NCBI GenBank assembly: GCA_014529385.2
Contig: CM043944.1
Coordinates: 55,843,768-55,907,767, forward strand
Source: Adiantum capillus-veneris
Taxonomy: Eukaryota; Streptophyta; Polypodiopsida; Polypodiales; Pteridaceae
DNA length: 64,000 bases
Direction of reading: 5' to 3'
Made by a program: the position numbers and the translations under genes. Each line of letters begins with the position of its first letter. The stretch's first letter is position 1. A model generated the notes under the pieces. That model worked only from the letters and a program-made list of their open reading frames with translations. It did no database searches and was not told where the DNA came from. Positions 10,804 through 21,880 of this stretch are shown here, one piece after another.

Positions 10804-11528
10804 TAATTGATGAATCTAGCAACATTCAGGGCCATTAAGGGGTCCAACGTGTATATCTATACATAATGTGTGTGTTTTTTCATTACTTAGAGTTCAGTTT
10901 CGAACATATTTGATCAAAACCTGGCAATTTTAGCGTTTTTGTATCATCCGACCAGCATAATAATGAGCTGTAATGACAAAATCCGGAGCATTGGGATGCT
11001 TCTAGAGAAAATATATGCTTAGAGGTGAGTACAATAATTTTGGCTAAATTTTTCTAGTTAATAAGTATTTCCAATTTATTTTGTTTGATTTTCGTTAATA
11101 AACATCAAAAATTTTAAAAAAAATCTTGCTCACAAGTGTCGGAATCAAATTCTGGAAGCAAACGCCGAAGTATCATGATAAGGTTATCAAGCATGGAAGA
11201 TATGAAGCTAATCTGAAGATGTCAAATTTCAGCCTTAATGATCATGACTACATTTCGCCAAAATCATATCAAATGGTCATACGACAAGAATGACAAACGG
11301 TTCGAACCACAGGTGGTATGCAGATTATATCGGGATCAAAGGTGAGAAAAATCAGCCCTGTGTCACGAAAATCTCGGGAAGATATAGGCCAGGTAGGCCA
11401 AACTCTAGCTCATTGTTCATTTTCACCTTTTGAGAGAGAAGGAGAGAGCTTTTTTGACCTAGAGTGAGCTGCCACATTTCTACCCTGTACGGACGGTCGG
11501 AGCCACCATTTCACACCAGATTTCACAG
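10804..11528 (+). mobile_element. G1 3' LTR, U3 and start of transcript (outer boundary unclear)
   Basis: The LTR starts right after the polypurine tract. Its end cannot be placed because no matching 5' copy is in the window. A TATA-like GATATAGG at 11,381-11,388 is followed by a GAGAGAGAAGGAGAGAG run (about 11,432-11,448) that would lie near the transcript start. The same order, with visible sequence similarity, is seen in the minus-strand G2 LTR (TATAGAGAGG near 33,415, then GAGAGAGAGAG). A conserved (C)AG|GTATG donor-like site follows in both. Confidence 0.5.
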
Positions 11529-13090
11529 GTATGTTCCCTAACAAGTTAAGGTCAAGTCTATTACGCATGCAAGTGCGAATCATTGCACAGAAGGGTGAAG
11601 GAATCAAATCAAAGTCGGATCGGGTCAAAGAGGTCAAGGGCCCTTAGAGGCATCCAAACAAAACCTTTTTCAGGCACATAACACATCAATGTGCTCCCCA
11701 CAAGGTCAAGAACAAACCCATATGGTCAAAACACAATTTGGTGGTGGTACACCGATCGCGATTGGTGTACCTCACTGATAAAAATTGGGACAGATCTTGC
11801 AAAACACCCCCCCTCAGCCTCGCCTACAAGCTGCTGGTGTCAAAATCAAGTTTGGCCTCCATGGTACGATTGCGATCGGTGCCCCCAGATGCAGATTTTG
11901 CAACTTTTGACTTGGCCCATGCTTGGAACTTAGTTAAAAGTACACTCTCTTGAATTTTCAAGGAAAATGCACAAATTTTTCTCATGGAATGGGCCCAATC
12001 TGTCAAACACAACCAAAAAGGAAAAAATTGACCTACAACTGCCAAAATCCTGTTAAAAATAACGATGGGTGGTTTGAAAGGTACACTTGTCCGACTGAGA
12101 GTCAGAACAGTTGTAGAAACCCTCGAAAGGATCTCAGAATCTCCTACAAATGCAAATATAGTCATTTCAGTCTTGAATGACCACACAAAGATAGAATTGA
12201 AGCCGAGCCAATGCCAAAGACCAAAAGGTTACTTAGGGATGCTCAAATATCACATGGATATCCAAGGAATGCCTGAAAAATGCACAAATCTGGAAAACCT
12301 CCTAAGACAGGGTATAAAGTGCCTCATAAGGTCAAAATCAGACAATGGAGTAGGCTGATGGTAGCAGAACATCATGGAAGCAGTGGGAGCTCTTAAACTA
12401 ACTTCAACTAACTCCAGGATCCATCCAAAATTCGTCAGGAAAACCCAATATGGTTGGACTTAGTAAAATATGGTCAAACAGTGAAAAATTGCTCTAATTT
12501 GTTCATTTTAAGTCCAAACTTGAAAATAAATCATCAATGGACTAGGCAGGCATAGGGGTTCATGATCATCTAGTTTTCACCAAAAACAGGCCCAGAACAC
12601 CGATCGCGATTGGTGTACCTCAACTTCAGATTTTGACAAAAACCCATCAGATCCCTTGTATACATCTTGTTCAAGTCAACAACCAAGTTTCAAGCCATTT
12701 GGACATCAAAAACTCATGAAAAGTCAGAGTCTAGTCCAAAACTCCCTTGTAACCCAGAAATGGGACCTGTAAACTCAAAAGTGGTTCAAATGACACACAG
12801 AGTGGACCAAAATGACCCTCCAACTATCAACAACCCACTCATGTGATCAAATCTAAATTTGGTCTCTGTACTACGATCGTGATCGGTGTACCTCAGACCC
12901 AGAACTGGCTCAGATTTTTATCAGTCATAGCTCTAGCCTTCCTAGTCCCACTGGTGAAATATGGACAAGAATGGATGAAATTTGTTCAAGTTATGATCAG
13001 TTTTAAATTTTGAACTGTTTTTTACTAAAAGTCTAAATACGATTGATTGCGAAGGGAAAATCCTGACAGCTTGTGATTCTCCTGACACAG
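11529..13090 (+). other. Putative leader intron in front of ORF2
   Basis: A donor-like TTTCACAG|GTATG (GT at 11,529-11,530) and a strong acceptor TTCTCCTGACACAG (AG at 13,089-13,090) bound 1,562 bp. The ORF2 ATG is at 13,092, one base after the acceptor. The interval holds four palindrome blocks and no coding frame. If spliced, promoter and 5' exon would sit directly in front of ORF2. This is inferred from splice-site form and position only. Confidence 0.4.
11746..12885 (+). repeat. Palindrome cluster, G1 type
   Basis: Four sites: 11,746-11,771 (two 13-bp arms, GGTACACCGATCG and its near-perfect complement, one mismatch), and cores at 11,867-11,878, 12,601-12,612 and 12,874-12,885. Each is followed by a GTGTACCTCA-like tail except the second, which has decayed to GTGCCCCC. 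The last interval is 273 bp, the same as between the first two sites in the 1-1,260 leader. Confidence 0.8.
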
Positions 13091-13091
13091 A

Positions 13092-15030
13092 ATGCCTCGC
13101 CAAAAGAAAGAAAGGCAGTGGACAATAGCACCATATGAAGTGGAGGAGCTCGCCACAAATGAAAAGGCTCACATCTCGGATGAAATACTTGCTCAAATCC
13201 CTGCCCACATATTCATCTTGAAGTTTAAGGATGCGGATGGTGACTTGGTAAAGACAACTATCATGCTACGGGAGATATGGAATCTCCACCAAAGGCCGGA
13301 GGTAATAGAGGCAGTGCGAGCTATACACTTGGAGCAATTTTTCAAATTACAGCCATGGCGACAAATTACATGAGAGCCCACGAGCTCATGAGCTCTATAC
13401 AATATGATGGGTAGGCCATGCTCACAGACAAGGATGGGTCGAAGGTGAAGGTAAAGATCACGAAGGAAATCATCAATGAAGCCTTACATTTCCTCCCAGG
13501 GCAACACGATTTGCTGGCGAAGACAAAGTCACTGGACAATGAGAAGGCATTCGTCAAAGAAAAGGGAAATAAATACAAATATAGTGACATGATTTACGGA
13601 GAGCTGGAATTGCCGATGAGATTGATATCTGAGCATTTCAGAGTACAAAAGCCTCCTCGCTATATAGAGCCAATCCTGCACATTTCCGTAGTCATGGCTC
13701 TAGCGACGACAGAAAATAGAACCATTCGCTGCGACTACGGTTCTTACATTCTGGACAATCTGATTGAAGCAAATTTGAAAAGCTCGGCAAAAAACAAAAG
13801 CTACATGAGTGCAGGGCTGATGCTAACCAGAATAGCATACCAGGCTTTGGGAATGATCGAAGATTTGCCAGCTGCCAGTTCTCAAACGGCCTTGATCCAG
13901 AAAGCTAAGCTGGTTGCACACTCCGTAAGGACGACGCCTGGCGCGACATCATCGCGCTCAGCAAAGGCCACCAATAAAAGTTCAGTGATGAAGAAAAAAT
14001 GGAGACAGATGACGAAGGAAAGTCTCAAGATTCTAAAGACAAAGGGCCCTCAGAGTTTGAGGAAAGCGAGGAGGAAGATTCAACAAAGCCGCTCGAGAGA
14101 AAAAGAGGGGAGAGAAGTGTAGTACCGCAGTCGAACATGCAAAAAGCATATGCGAAAGCTCAAAAAAGAGTCGAGGAAAGGCGAACCAAATTACGGGCTG
14201 ACAGACTGGCTCGAGCGGCTGAAACACAACAGGCACAAAAAAGAAGATTCAAAAGGGAAAGGCAAGAAAGGATAGAAAATGCAACTCGCCTACGGGCTGA
14301 GAAGCAAAGGTTAGAAGCAGAACAGAAGGCTGCGGAAGTGGACCTTTCTTCGCAGTCCATTGAAGGAACGAAGGAGAAAGACACAGCTGAAGAGACAAAT
14401 CAAGCGGAAAAACTTAAGAAGATCCAAAGAGATGGGAATCTGGAAGCGCGACAGGCGGCAGATCTCACACGGCAAAGAATAATCAGGATTTTAAAGAAAA
14501 TAAAAGTGGAAGCATCTGCTTCACAACAAGGAGAAGAGACTTCCAAGAAGAGACATGTATGAGAAAAATCAAGTCCACCTCCTCCCTCGCCCAAATCACC
14601 CGCTCCCTCGCCTAGAAAATCGCCTCCTCCCTCACCAAAATCTCCTCCTCCTCCCCCTTCTCCATCGAACAAAAAACAACCAACTCCTCCCCCTTCAACC
14701 TCGCAAAAGGAAGTTATACCACCTACAGAATCCATCGGATACCAAGAAGCCTGCCAGGCAGTGGATTTGATCACAGGCAAACTCTACGGGAATTAGAACG
14801 GCAATTCCAGTGTCAGCATGTGGTGCTGACTGAGAAGGAAAGGCAGGTACAAGAAGCCCAACAAAAGTAAGCATCAGGGCAAAAAGAGTTAGAGAGCCCG
14901 AGGACGCAACTAGAACGCACAATGGAGGAAAGAGACCTTGAGCGACAGCAGGTTCAGTCTCTAATCAAAGACTTGGTGGACGTCAAGACAGACTTGACCA
15001 CCAAAGAGAAGGAGTGCCAAGAGCTGACGG
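13092..15030 (+). pseudogene. ORF2, N-terminal part: unknown domain, coiled coil and proline-rich stretch
   Basis: The frame starts at ATG 13,092 (MPRQKKERQWT) directly after a strong splice acceptor. The first 330 residues (13,092-14,000) form a helical domain (ALHFLPG, ELPMRLISEHF, YGSYILDNLIEANL). It loosely resembles the plant-transposon-protein domain that occurs beside gypsy elements, but I cannot assign it firmly. A long K/E/R/Q coiled coil follows (about 14,140-14,540), then a proline-serine repeat (about 14,570-14,720, SPPPPSPKSP), then a second coiled coil (about 14,800 on). Damage includes a frameshift and TAG near 13,370-13,415, a frame change near 14,000-14,120, TGA at 14,560, TAG near 14,797 and a TAA near 14,870. 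G3 interrupts it at 15,030. Confidence 0.55.
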
Positions 15031-16006
15031 TGATCCGAGCCTATCACAAATTTTCGTTTATTATATTTTGTTGGTTTTCCTTGCTTCTAGAGGTTTACAA
15101 TAAAAGAAAGAGTGAGAACAACCTCTTGGAAAAATTAAAAAAATGATTTGATATGAATTTTTTCTTGACTAGTTTACCGGAGGTGAAAGGTAGAGGGAGA
15201 ACCTAGTGGTAAAGGGAAGGGAAAATATGTAAATGTGAAAAGAAAAGATATGATGTGGTTGTGGAGCCATGCACCCATGATTCAAGGGTCATGAGTGGCT
15301 CATACCATCACGGCTTTGGAGCCATATGATGATTCAAACAGATGGGACCCAAGTGGAAGACTTGGTAAAGGAAGGAACCAGACACATGATTTTGCTGAAT
15401 TTTTAAAAAATACTTCCACTCGGATCCAAGAAAAGTTGTCTTCATCAAAGTTGTAGCTGATGAGCTGGAGATTCTGACCATATTTTTTTTATAATTTTTG
15501 CATTACGGTCTAGGAGATATGGCCAAAATGGCGGACGCCAGTTTTTTCAACTGTGTTGGAGACCACCCCCTCTACCTTTACACACACACGCCCTTCCTTT
15601 TCCACATTGAGACCTTCTCTAAAAATCAGCCATTAGTCTTCTCACCCTCCTCTCCTTCCTCCTCTCTCTCAAGCTCAAAAACCCATCAAAATTCCTCTTC
15701 TAATCACCTCTCAAGTCATGCTTAATCTTGTTGTAATTCATAAGTTCTCATTCAACCCCTTTCTATTATTACTAGATATGTATTGATTTTATGTAGATTC
15801 TTTACATTTTAAAATAAGGAAGCTCTTGGACTCAAGCTATGGAGGAAGGAGTGAAGACAACACAAGTGATGATGGAGCTAATTAGTTGCAAATTGGTCAA
15901 CAAATCACTTGGAAGGAGCTTCTTCATTGGTTGAATGTCCCTAATCAAGCTTCATTTGTACAAATGACACTTGGATCTTAACCTCACTCCTAATCACTCT
16001 CTTTCC

Positions 16007-16015
16007 TATATAAAG
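16007..16015 (+). promoter_or_regulatory. TATA box of G3 5' LTR
   Basis: TATATAAAG in a CCTATATAAAGAGGCC context, duplicated in the 3' LTR at 26,317-26,325. It is a good plant Pol II TATA box. Confidence 0.75.
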
Positions 16016-16328
16016 AGGCCTTCCCCTTTGTAATTTCAAGCCTCCCTCAGCCCCATTGAGTCTTTGTATCACTCACCATGAGCCCATAAGCTCATTCATT
16101 CACTCTATTCTTGCACATTCTAGAGTGCAAATTGTTTCATGCTAGTAACCTCTCCTCCTCTTACTTATGTTAATTAAGAGAAATCTTTTATATGTGTGTG
16201 AGAGTGCTTGATGTGATCTTGGCTAATCCTTTAGTGGTTGTTTGGTAATCTACATGCTATTTGTGTTGGGAGTGTTTGAAGTCATCCATTCCTTGTACAC
16301 ACACTAAGGTTAATGCTTCATTCATAGT

Positions 16329-16330
<2 letters not shown>

Positions 16331-16397
<67 letters not shown>
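16331..16397. repeat. (CT)n microsatellite in G3 5' LTR
   Basis: About 67 bp of uninterrupted CT/TC. The 3' LTR holds two such tracts (about 26,641-26,705 and 26,866-26,941) because of a local duplication. Confidence 0.95.
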
Positions 16398-16400
<3 letters not shown>

Positions 16401-16520
16401 TGTAGCGGTCCTAGTCCACGCTTCCAAGACTAGGTGGTGCCCTCATCTCATTTCCCTTGTGGCGCAATGGAGTTTGTTTTGGTGTAGAGGCCGCCATTCC
16501 AAATTTCCTTCGTCATAAAT

Positions 16521-16537
16521 TGGTGCCCCCAATGAGG
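16521..16537 (+). other. G3 primer binding site (tRNA not assigned)
   Basis: TGGTGCCCCCAATGAGG starts five bases after the 5' LTR end. TGG pairing with a tRNA CCA end is as expected. It differs from the tRNA-Asp type sites at 30,600 and 44,723, and I cannot name the tRNA. Confidence 0.6.
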
Positions 16538-16658
16538 AGTTCTCAAGCAGCGCTCTGTCAATCCTATGAAGGAAGATCCATCAAATTCTCCGAGACTTCC
16601 ACTATGGTCTCCCCAAGAAACTCGAGAAAAGAAGCGTCTTTATTGATAAACGGCACGT

Positions 16659-17534
16659 ATGCGGGTAAAGAGAGTTAACTACACACACCCTTCTTTGCTT
16701 CAAGGAAAATCTTGTAGTCATCAAGTCGCTAGGTCAAAGCATTGTGTTGAGTGCTTTGTGGCTAGTGTGAAGACACTTCCTTTGAAGCCTCGACTCCAGG
16801 TGGTGAAAGCACTCTCAAACTCGGGCATTAACAAATTTGTGGAGTGGGAGCTACACATCAATGGGGTGCGGTATTGGCAAGAGGCTACATATGGTGATGC
16901 ACTCCAACTACTACTAGCAAGAAGGCTCAAGGTGGTTGAGAGGGTAGCCATTGAACCCTATGAACTCTACAAAGTTGAAGATGGTCACACCAAAGCTAGG
17001 CTAATCACTGGTGAGCAAATTCTTCGCATCTCTCAAATGGTGGGATCCAAGAGAGCTCAACTTCAATGAAGTGCTTCATGGAAGTTTGTATTTAATGCAC
17101 CAATGAATAATCCCATTTTCTACAACTTTCAATTAGTTCAGAATATTAGGGTGAATGTGCGCATTGATAGAAAGATTTTTTTCCAACAAAGATTGGTCTT
17201 CTATTTTGGAGCTGAGAGGTTGAGAGAGATATTGTTGTCCCCTGACCCTGTAATATTTCCTATTTTGGAGTATAATGTATCTTTTGATGTTCACATCTTC
17301 ATCTTGCTTTAAGCATACTCCATGAATCATAGGGATTTATATGGACCTTTCCAACCTCTTGCTAGACAAACTGTGCATATAATAGCTAGCACAAAGCTTA
17401 GGTTCCAAAACATCATAAGGAACTTACTAGGCCCTCGTCGTCTAGCTGAGATTAATGCATCTATCAATCCATTTATTCTACCCTTAATAAGATATGATTT
17501 GGGCCTAGACGTTTTCATCTTTGTGCTGTATTGA
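16659..17534 (+). pseudogene. G3 ORF1 upstream of gag, with a duplicated 70-residue module
   Basis: Three pieces lie in one frame (16,659-17,069, 17,103-17,312, 17,322-17,534), separated by a TGA and a TAA. The first encodes a basic 136-residue segment I do not recognise (GINKFVEWELHINGVRYWQE, then a helical stretch). The second and third are paralogous: both run through (L/F)GxxRLxEI, a PxIxPIL/PFILPLI strand and a DVxIFxL ending, each with its own stop. The last stop (17,532-17,534) is 20 bases before the first gag ATG (17,555), in another frame. Ogre and related Tat elements carry an ORF1 in this position. Function is unknown. Confidence 0.55.
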
Positions 17535-18075
17535 GAGGAAGGCAACCCATTTTTATGATGGCTTTCCCAAATTTTTTTGGGCGTAGTGGGAAAAATGCTG
17601 GGGATTTTTTGGATAACTTGGAGATGGCTTTCCTTGTCTCTGGGAGGGATGACGAAGCATTGAAATTGAGAGCTTTTCCTTTGGTGCTCAAAGAAGAAGC
17701 TAGGGTATGGTTCCAGGCTCTAGATCCAACCCAAAGAATTGATTGGGAGGGATTGAAGGCGGCTTTCCTACGAAGATTTCAACGAGCCAAATCGGCAGAA
17801 GAACTATGGCAACGGCTTCTGGCCCTTCATCAAGTTGACCCTCATGGTTATGCAACCTATGAGGAAGGTTTTCTGAAACATTGGGGGAAATGGTCAGACT
17901 CACTAAACCCTGGTGAGCGAGCTCCCAATTGCCTCCAAAGGATCGATTTATCTCAGGTTTGTACCCCTTGCTAAGGGAGAAGGTAAAGAGCAAATTTCCA
18001 AATGCTTTTGAAGATGCCTTAAGAATTTCTAGGGAAAAGAATAGAAAGATTCTCTATCAAGCCCAAGCTGGCTAG
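17531..18075 (+). pseudogene. G3 gag capsid region
   Basis: From the first ATG at 17,555 the frame encodes a retrotransposon gag: FPNFFGRSGKNAGDFLDNLE, ARVWFQALDP and the LKAAFLRRFQ helix. These are standard for plant gypsy capsids. A frameshift near 17,950 moves the reading to the frame of the 18,082 ORF, and a TAG at 18,073-18,075 interrupts it. The protein would form the particle that packages G3 RNA. Confidence 0.75.
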
Positions 18076-18081
18076 CTAGCT

Positions 18082-20505
18082 TTGGGAGGCAATATCACAA
18101 CTATGGAAGCTTCTCACATACCTCCAAATGTGCCTAATGCACCAGACCTCAATAGAGGTCAACAAGAAGATATGCTCCAACAAATAAACAATCTCACAAA
18201 CCAGCTAGAGGGGTTGAGAGTAAATCTTGTGCAGGGTGCAAGAAGGCCCATTGAGGGAAATGGTGGGAATCGGCCACCAATGCGACATCAAGCAAGGGAA
18301 ATGTTGTGTTACAATTGTGGGGAAAATGGCCACGGCATGTATAATTGCCCTCATCCCAGAAGATATGACTACCCTGTCAGAGGTCCTCGACAACAAGTAA
18401 GTCCTCCCCGTGCTAGAGCTCAAGCACAAGAGCAACCGCAACCTCAAATTTTGCAGCCACCTCGTGCTCAAGCTCAAGCCCCTGCTACTCAACCAAATGT
18501 GAGCATCATAAGGATGGAGGAGGTCCTCAAGGGCAGAAGCAACCAGGAAGAAATAGCTAAAGGGAAGATGAAGATAGATGAAGTGGCTACAATGCCTATC
18601 AAACGTGTGCGTGTCCAAGATGAAGTAGGTAAAGAAACAAGCAAGGATGCAAGCAATGAAGCAAGTACATCTCAGGAAACTAAAGATGAATCCAAGAAGA
18701 GAAAGACCCGTATTAGGTCTCAAATTGACATCTCTGATTTCCCTATGGGATCTCGGACACAACCTTATGACTTGACAGCTGATGTGAGTTCTCAAGGACC
18801 AAAGATTACTTGGCCACAACTACTTCATATCTCCCCAAAGCTTCGACGACAATGTTCAAAAATGGTGAGCACGAGGGCAAAGCGAAATAAGCTAGTAAGT
18901 GTAATCAAAGCATATGGTCTCAAGGATATAGTGCCTTTGGTGGAGGCTCAAATCAAGGGACAACGGATTCCAAAAACTTACATTGAAAGTGGAGCAGAGG
19001 TTTGTGTCATGACAGAAAAGCTAATGCATCAATTGGTTTTAGAGGTAATGGAATCATCAAACTTTAGGGGAAAAATGGCCAATAATGTCTCTGTCACTTG
19101 TGTGGGTGTAGTGAAAGCTTTGAGAGTTTCTGTTTTTGGAATCACTACAGAGGTTGATGCTTATGTGATTCCAGTAAAGGGAGAAGGATACCCCTCTATT
19201 TTAGGACGACCTTGGCTCATGGGTATAGGAGCTAGGCAAGATTGGGCAACAGGAGACTTGGAGTTGAGGCCTCGCATGGGTGGCCATAGTCGGAAGGTGG
19301 TTTATAACCTAAAGAATGGGCGACAAGAGAACCTTGAACTAGAGACGTCAGCTGATGAGTGGAGCTCAAGTGGATGCTCCTCATCCATGGACGAGGAAGA
19401 GAGTTCAAGTGAAGAGAGTGATAGCACTCTCGAAGTCATGGGCGTCACCATAAAGGAAACTACCTCATCAGAAGACAACCCAAGGATCCAAATGGAGAAT
19501 GTGTGGGATGCCAGCCTAGAGGAGATGTTATCCAAGGATATAAAGGAAGAAGAAAAGGAGGGTTATGTAAATGTTCTCAAGAAGCATGCATCATTGTTTA
19601 TTTTTGATTACACTCACATTACAGGTGTCACTGTAGTGAAGCATCATATCCATCTAAAAGAAGGGAGCAAGCCAGTAGTACAAAAACTAAGAAGATTAGG
19701 AGTTGTGCAACAAAATGCACTATTGTCCGAGGTGAAGAGACTCTTAGAAGCAAGATTCATATACCCAGTAGAAGATTCAGAATGGGTCTCCCCAGTAGTG
19801 GTGAGGCCAAAGAAGAATGGTAAATGGCGAGTGTGCGTGGATTACAAGCCACTAAATGCTGCAACAAAGAGGGACCACTTCCCTCTCCCATTTCAAGATG
19901 AGATTCTAAATGAAGTAGCAGGCCATGAGAGATACACAGTGTGTGATGGCTACTCTGGCTACTTTCAAATACGCATTGCAGAGGAGGACCAGAAAACGAC
20001 TACTTTCATCACACCATGGGGCTGTTTTGCATTTCGAGTCATGCCTTTTGGTCTCACCAACGCTCCAGCCACCTTTCAACGATTCATGAACATGGTCTTC
20101 CAACCTTACTTTGGTAAGTCCATAAGGGTTTTCATAGATGACTTTTGTATTTACAGCTCCAAAAGTATGCATCTCGGCAAGATTGATGAAGGATTTACTC
20201 GTTTAGCTAAGCTGGGTGGACAACTAAACAAGGACAAATGTCACATTGGGGAAAGCAAGGCTACACTATTAGGGCATGTAGTGTCCATTTATGGAATCGA
20301 GGTAGATCCTGAAAAGATAGAAACATTGCTAAATCTACCTTCCCCAACTTCCATCAAACAATTAATCTCTTTCTTGCAAAAGCTAAGATATTTGAGTAGA
20401 TTCATACACTTACTCTCCCAAGTGATATTTCCTCTACAACAGCTGACTCGTCAAGAGACGCTTGTTTGGAGTGAAGAAAGTGATGGGCATTTTAGAGAGA
20501 TTTAA
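18082..20505 (+). pseudogene. G3 nucleocapsid, protease and reverse transcriptase
   Basis: An 807-residue frame; the first ATG is 18,103. Order: CCHC knuckle CYNCGENGHGMYNC (about 18,307-18,350), a Gln/Pro/Ala-rich linker, protease, RT. The protease has IESGAEVCVM where a catalytic Asp is expected (about 18,980-19,010), an Asp-to-Glu change likely to kill activity, and ends ILGRPWLMG. RT shows WRVCVDYKPLN, FGLTNAPATFQRF and catalytic FIDDF (about 20,134-20,148). The frame ends with an in-frame TAA at 20,503-20,505 and continues in frame at 20,509. An acidic stretch (about 19,350-19,440) separates protease from RT. Confidence 0.85.
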
Positions 20506-20508
20506 AAA

Positions 20509-21880
20509 ATGTTAGGGTCACTCCCTGTAATCCTCCAACCTTGTTGGGAAGAAACATTCTTTGTAAACCCTAGTGTGGGAGAAGAGGCCATTGGTGCTGC
20601 CCTCCTACAAAAAGATCCAAAAACATCCTTTATGAGGCCTGTGTATTTTGCTAGCCGCCTCATGGAAAACACAGAGAAGGCCTACACCCTGATGGAACAG
20701 ATAGTGTTAGCTCTCATGTTTGCGGTAACCAAATTTCGGCCATACTTGCTGCCGAAGAGGTTTGTAATTATCACTGTGGAGGATATGTTTCCCTATGCAC
20801 TACAACATATGGAGATCTCTGACAAAATAGCAAAGTGGGTGGTGCGACTTCAAGAGTTTGATTATACAATACAGGTTGAAAGAACAACTCGAGCATGCTT
20901 AGCCGACATTTTAACAAACAAGTGCTATGAAAAAGTTTTCCATTTGAAGAGAAAGGAACTTCCACCACCTCCAGCTCCAGAGGCTTTGGTCAATGCTTAT
21001 AGCCTCTACTTTGATGGAGCATACAAGAGAACCAAGGATAAGGCAGCTGCAGGCATCGTGGTCTTATCTCCATTGGGAGAGAGGTTCCATGGTGAAGGGA
21101 TCACTCTAGAAGATGTCCACTCCAACAATGAAGCAGAATATCAAGCTCTAATTCATGGCCTTTGTTGGTGCCTCGATAATTCAATTAAGAGATTAAACGC
21201 TTTTGGTGACTCCATGCTTTTGGTAAGGCAAATGCAAGGTACATGGGCTTGCAAAAATGCCCGTCTCTCTACTAAAATGAGAGAAGCCAAAGCTCTTATG
21301 AGGAGATTTAGGGAGGCACAAGTACATCATGTGCCAAGAGACCAGAACAAGGATGCAGACCACCTAGCATCATCAAAGTTAAATGAGTCAATAGTGGGAG
21401 CAGTGGCCATCAAACTTTCACTTCAGCAAGGCAAGGAGGACTTAGAAGATATTATGCACATTCTGGAGCAAGGAGAGGCTCCTAAACACTTGAATGCAGG
21501 GGAAAGGCGATGGTTAGCTAGGAAAGCTACCAGGTATTGCATAGTAAATGATGACTTGTATTGTCTTGGTAAGGATGGTGTGCTTAGGAGAGTGCCTTTG
21601 AAGAGTGAAATTGAAGAGATTTTAAAAGCTTGTCACGATGATATGTGCGGAAGACACTTTGCACACGACGTCACTAGTAGAAAGGTTCTACAAGCTGGGT
21701 TTACTTGGCCAAGTCTTCATCGCGATGTCAAATACTGGTGTCAAACATGTGATGAATGTCAGAAAGCAGGACCACGACGGCTCATAGCTGAACCTCAAAA
21801 CCCAATAAAGGTATATGCCGACCAATAGAATTACTGCTAAGGATGTGAGTCAGTTCATCTTTGACCACATCTGTTGCCGG
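20509..21880 (+). pseudogene. G3 dual RNase H, HHCC module and first part of integrase
   Basis: The first, gypsy-type RNase H (VGEEAIGAALLQ, SRLMENTEKAYT) is followed at about 21,005 by a second one with YFDGA, NNEAEYQAL, FGDS and NKDADHLAS, the acidic and His signature of archaeal-type RNase H in Tat elements. An HHCC module follows (ACH, GRHFA, CQTCDEC; about 21,630-21,760). The first catalytic region of the integrase core is missing: sequence jumps from PQNPIKVYAD to ITAKDVSQFIFDHIC within a few codons, with a frame change. That deletion alone would abolish integration. The frame is cut at 21,880 by a solo LTR. Confidence 0.85.

Larger units (their letters stand above)
15031..16515 (+). 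mobile_element. G3 5' LTR
   Basis: 1,485 bp, TG...CA ends. A TATA box (TATATAAAG, 16,007-16,015) gives a likely start near 16,040. A CT microsatellite sits at 16,331-16,397. Near the 3' end CCTAG...ACTAGGTGGTGCCC forms a short inverted repeat that is shared with the solo LTR at 21,881-24,576. Confidence 0.92.
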
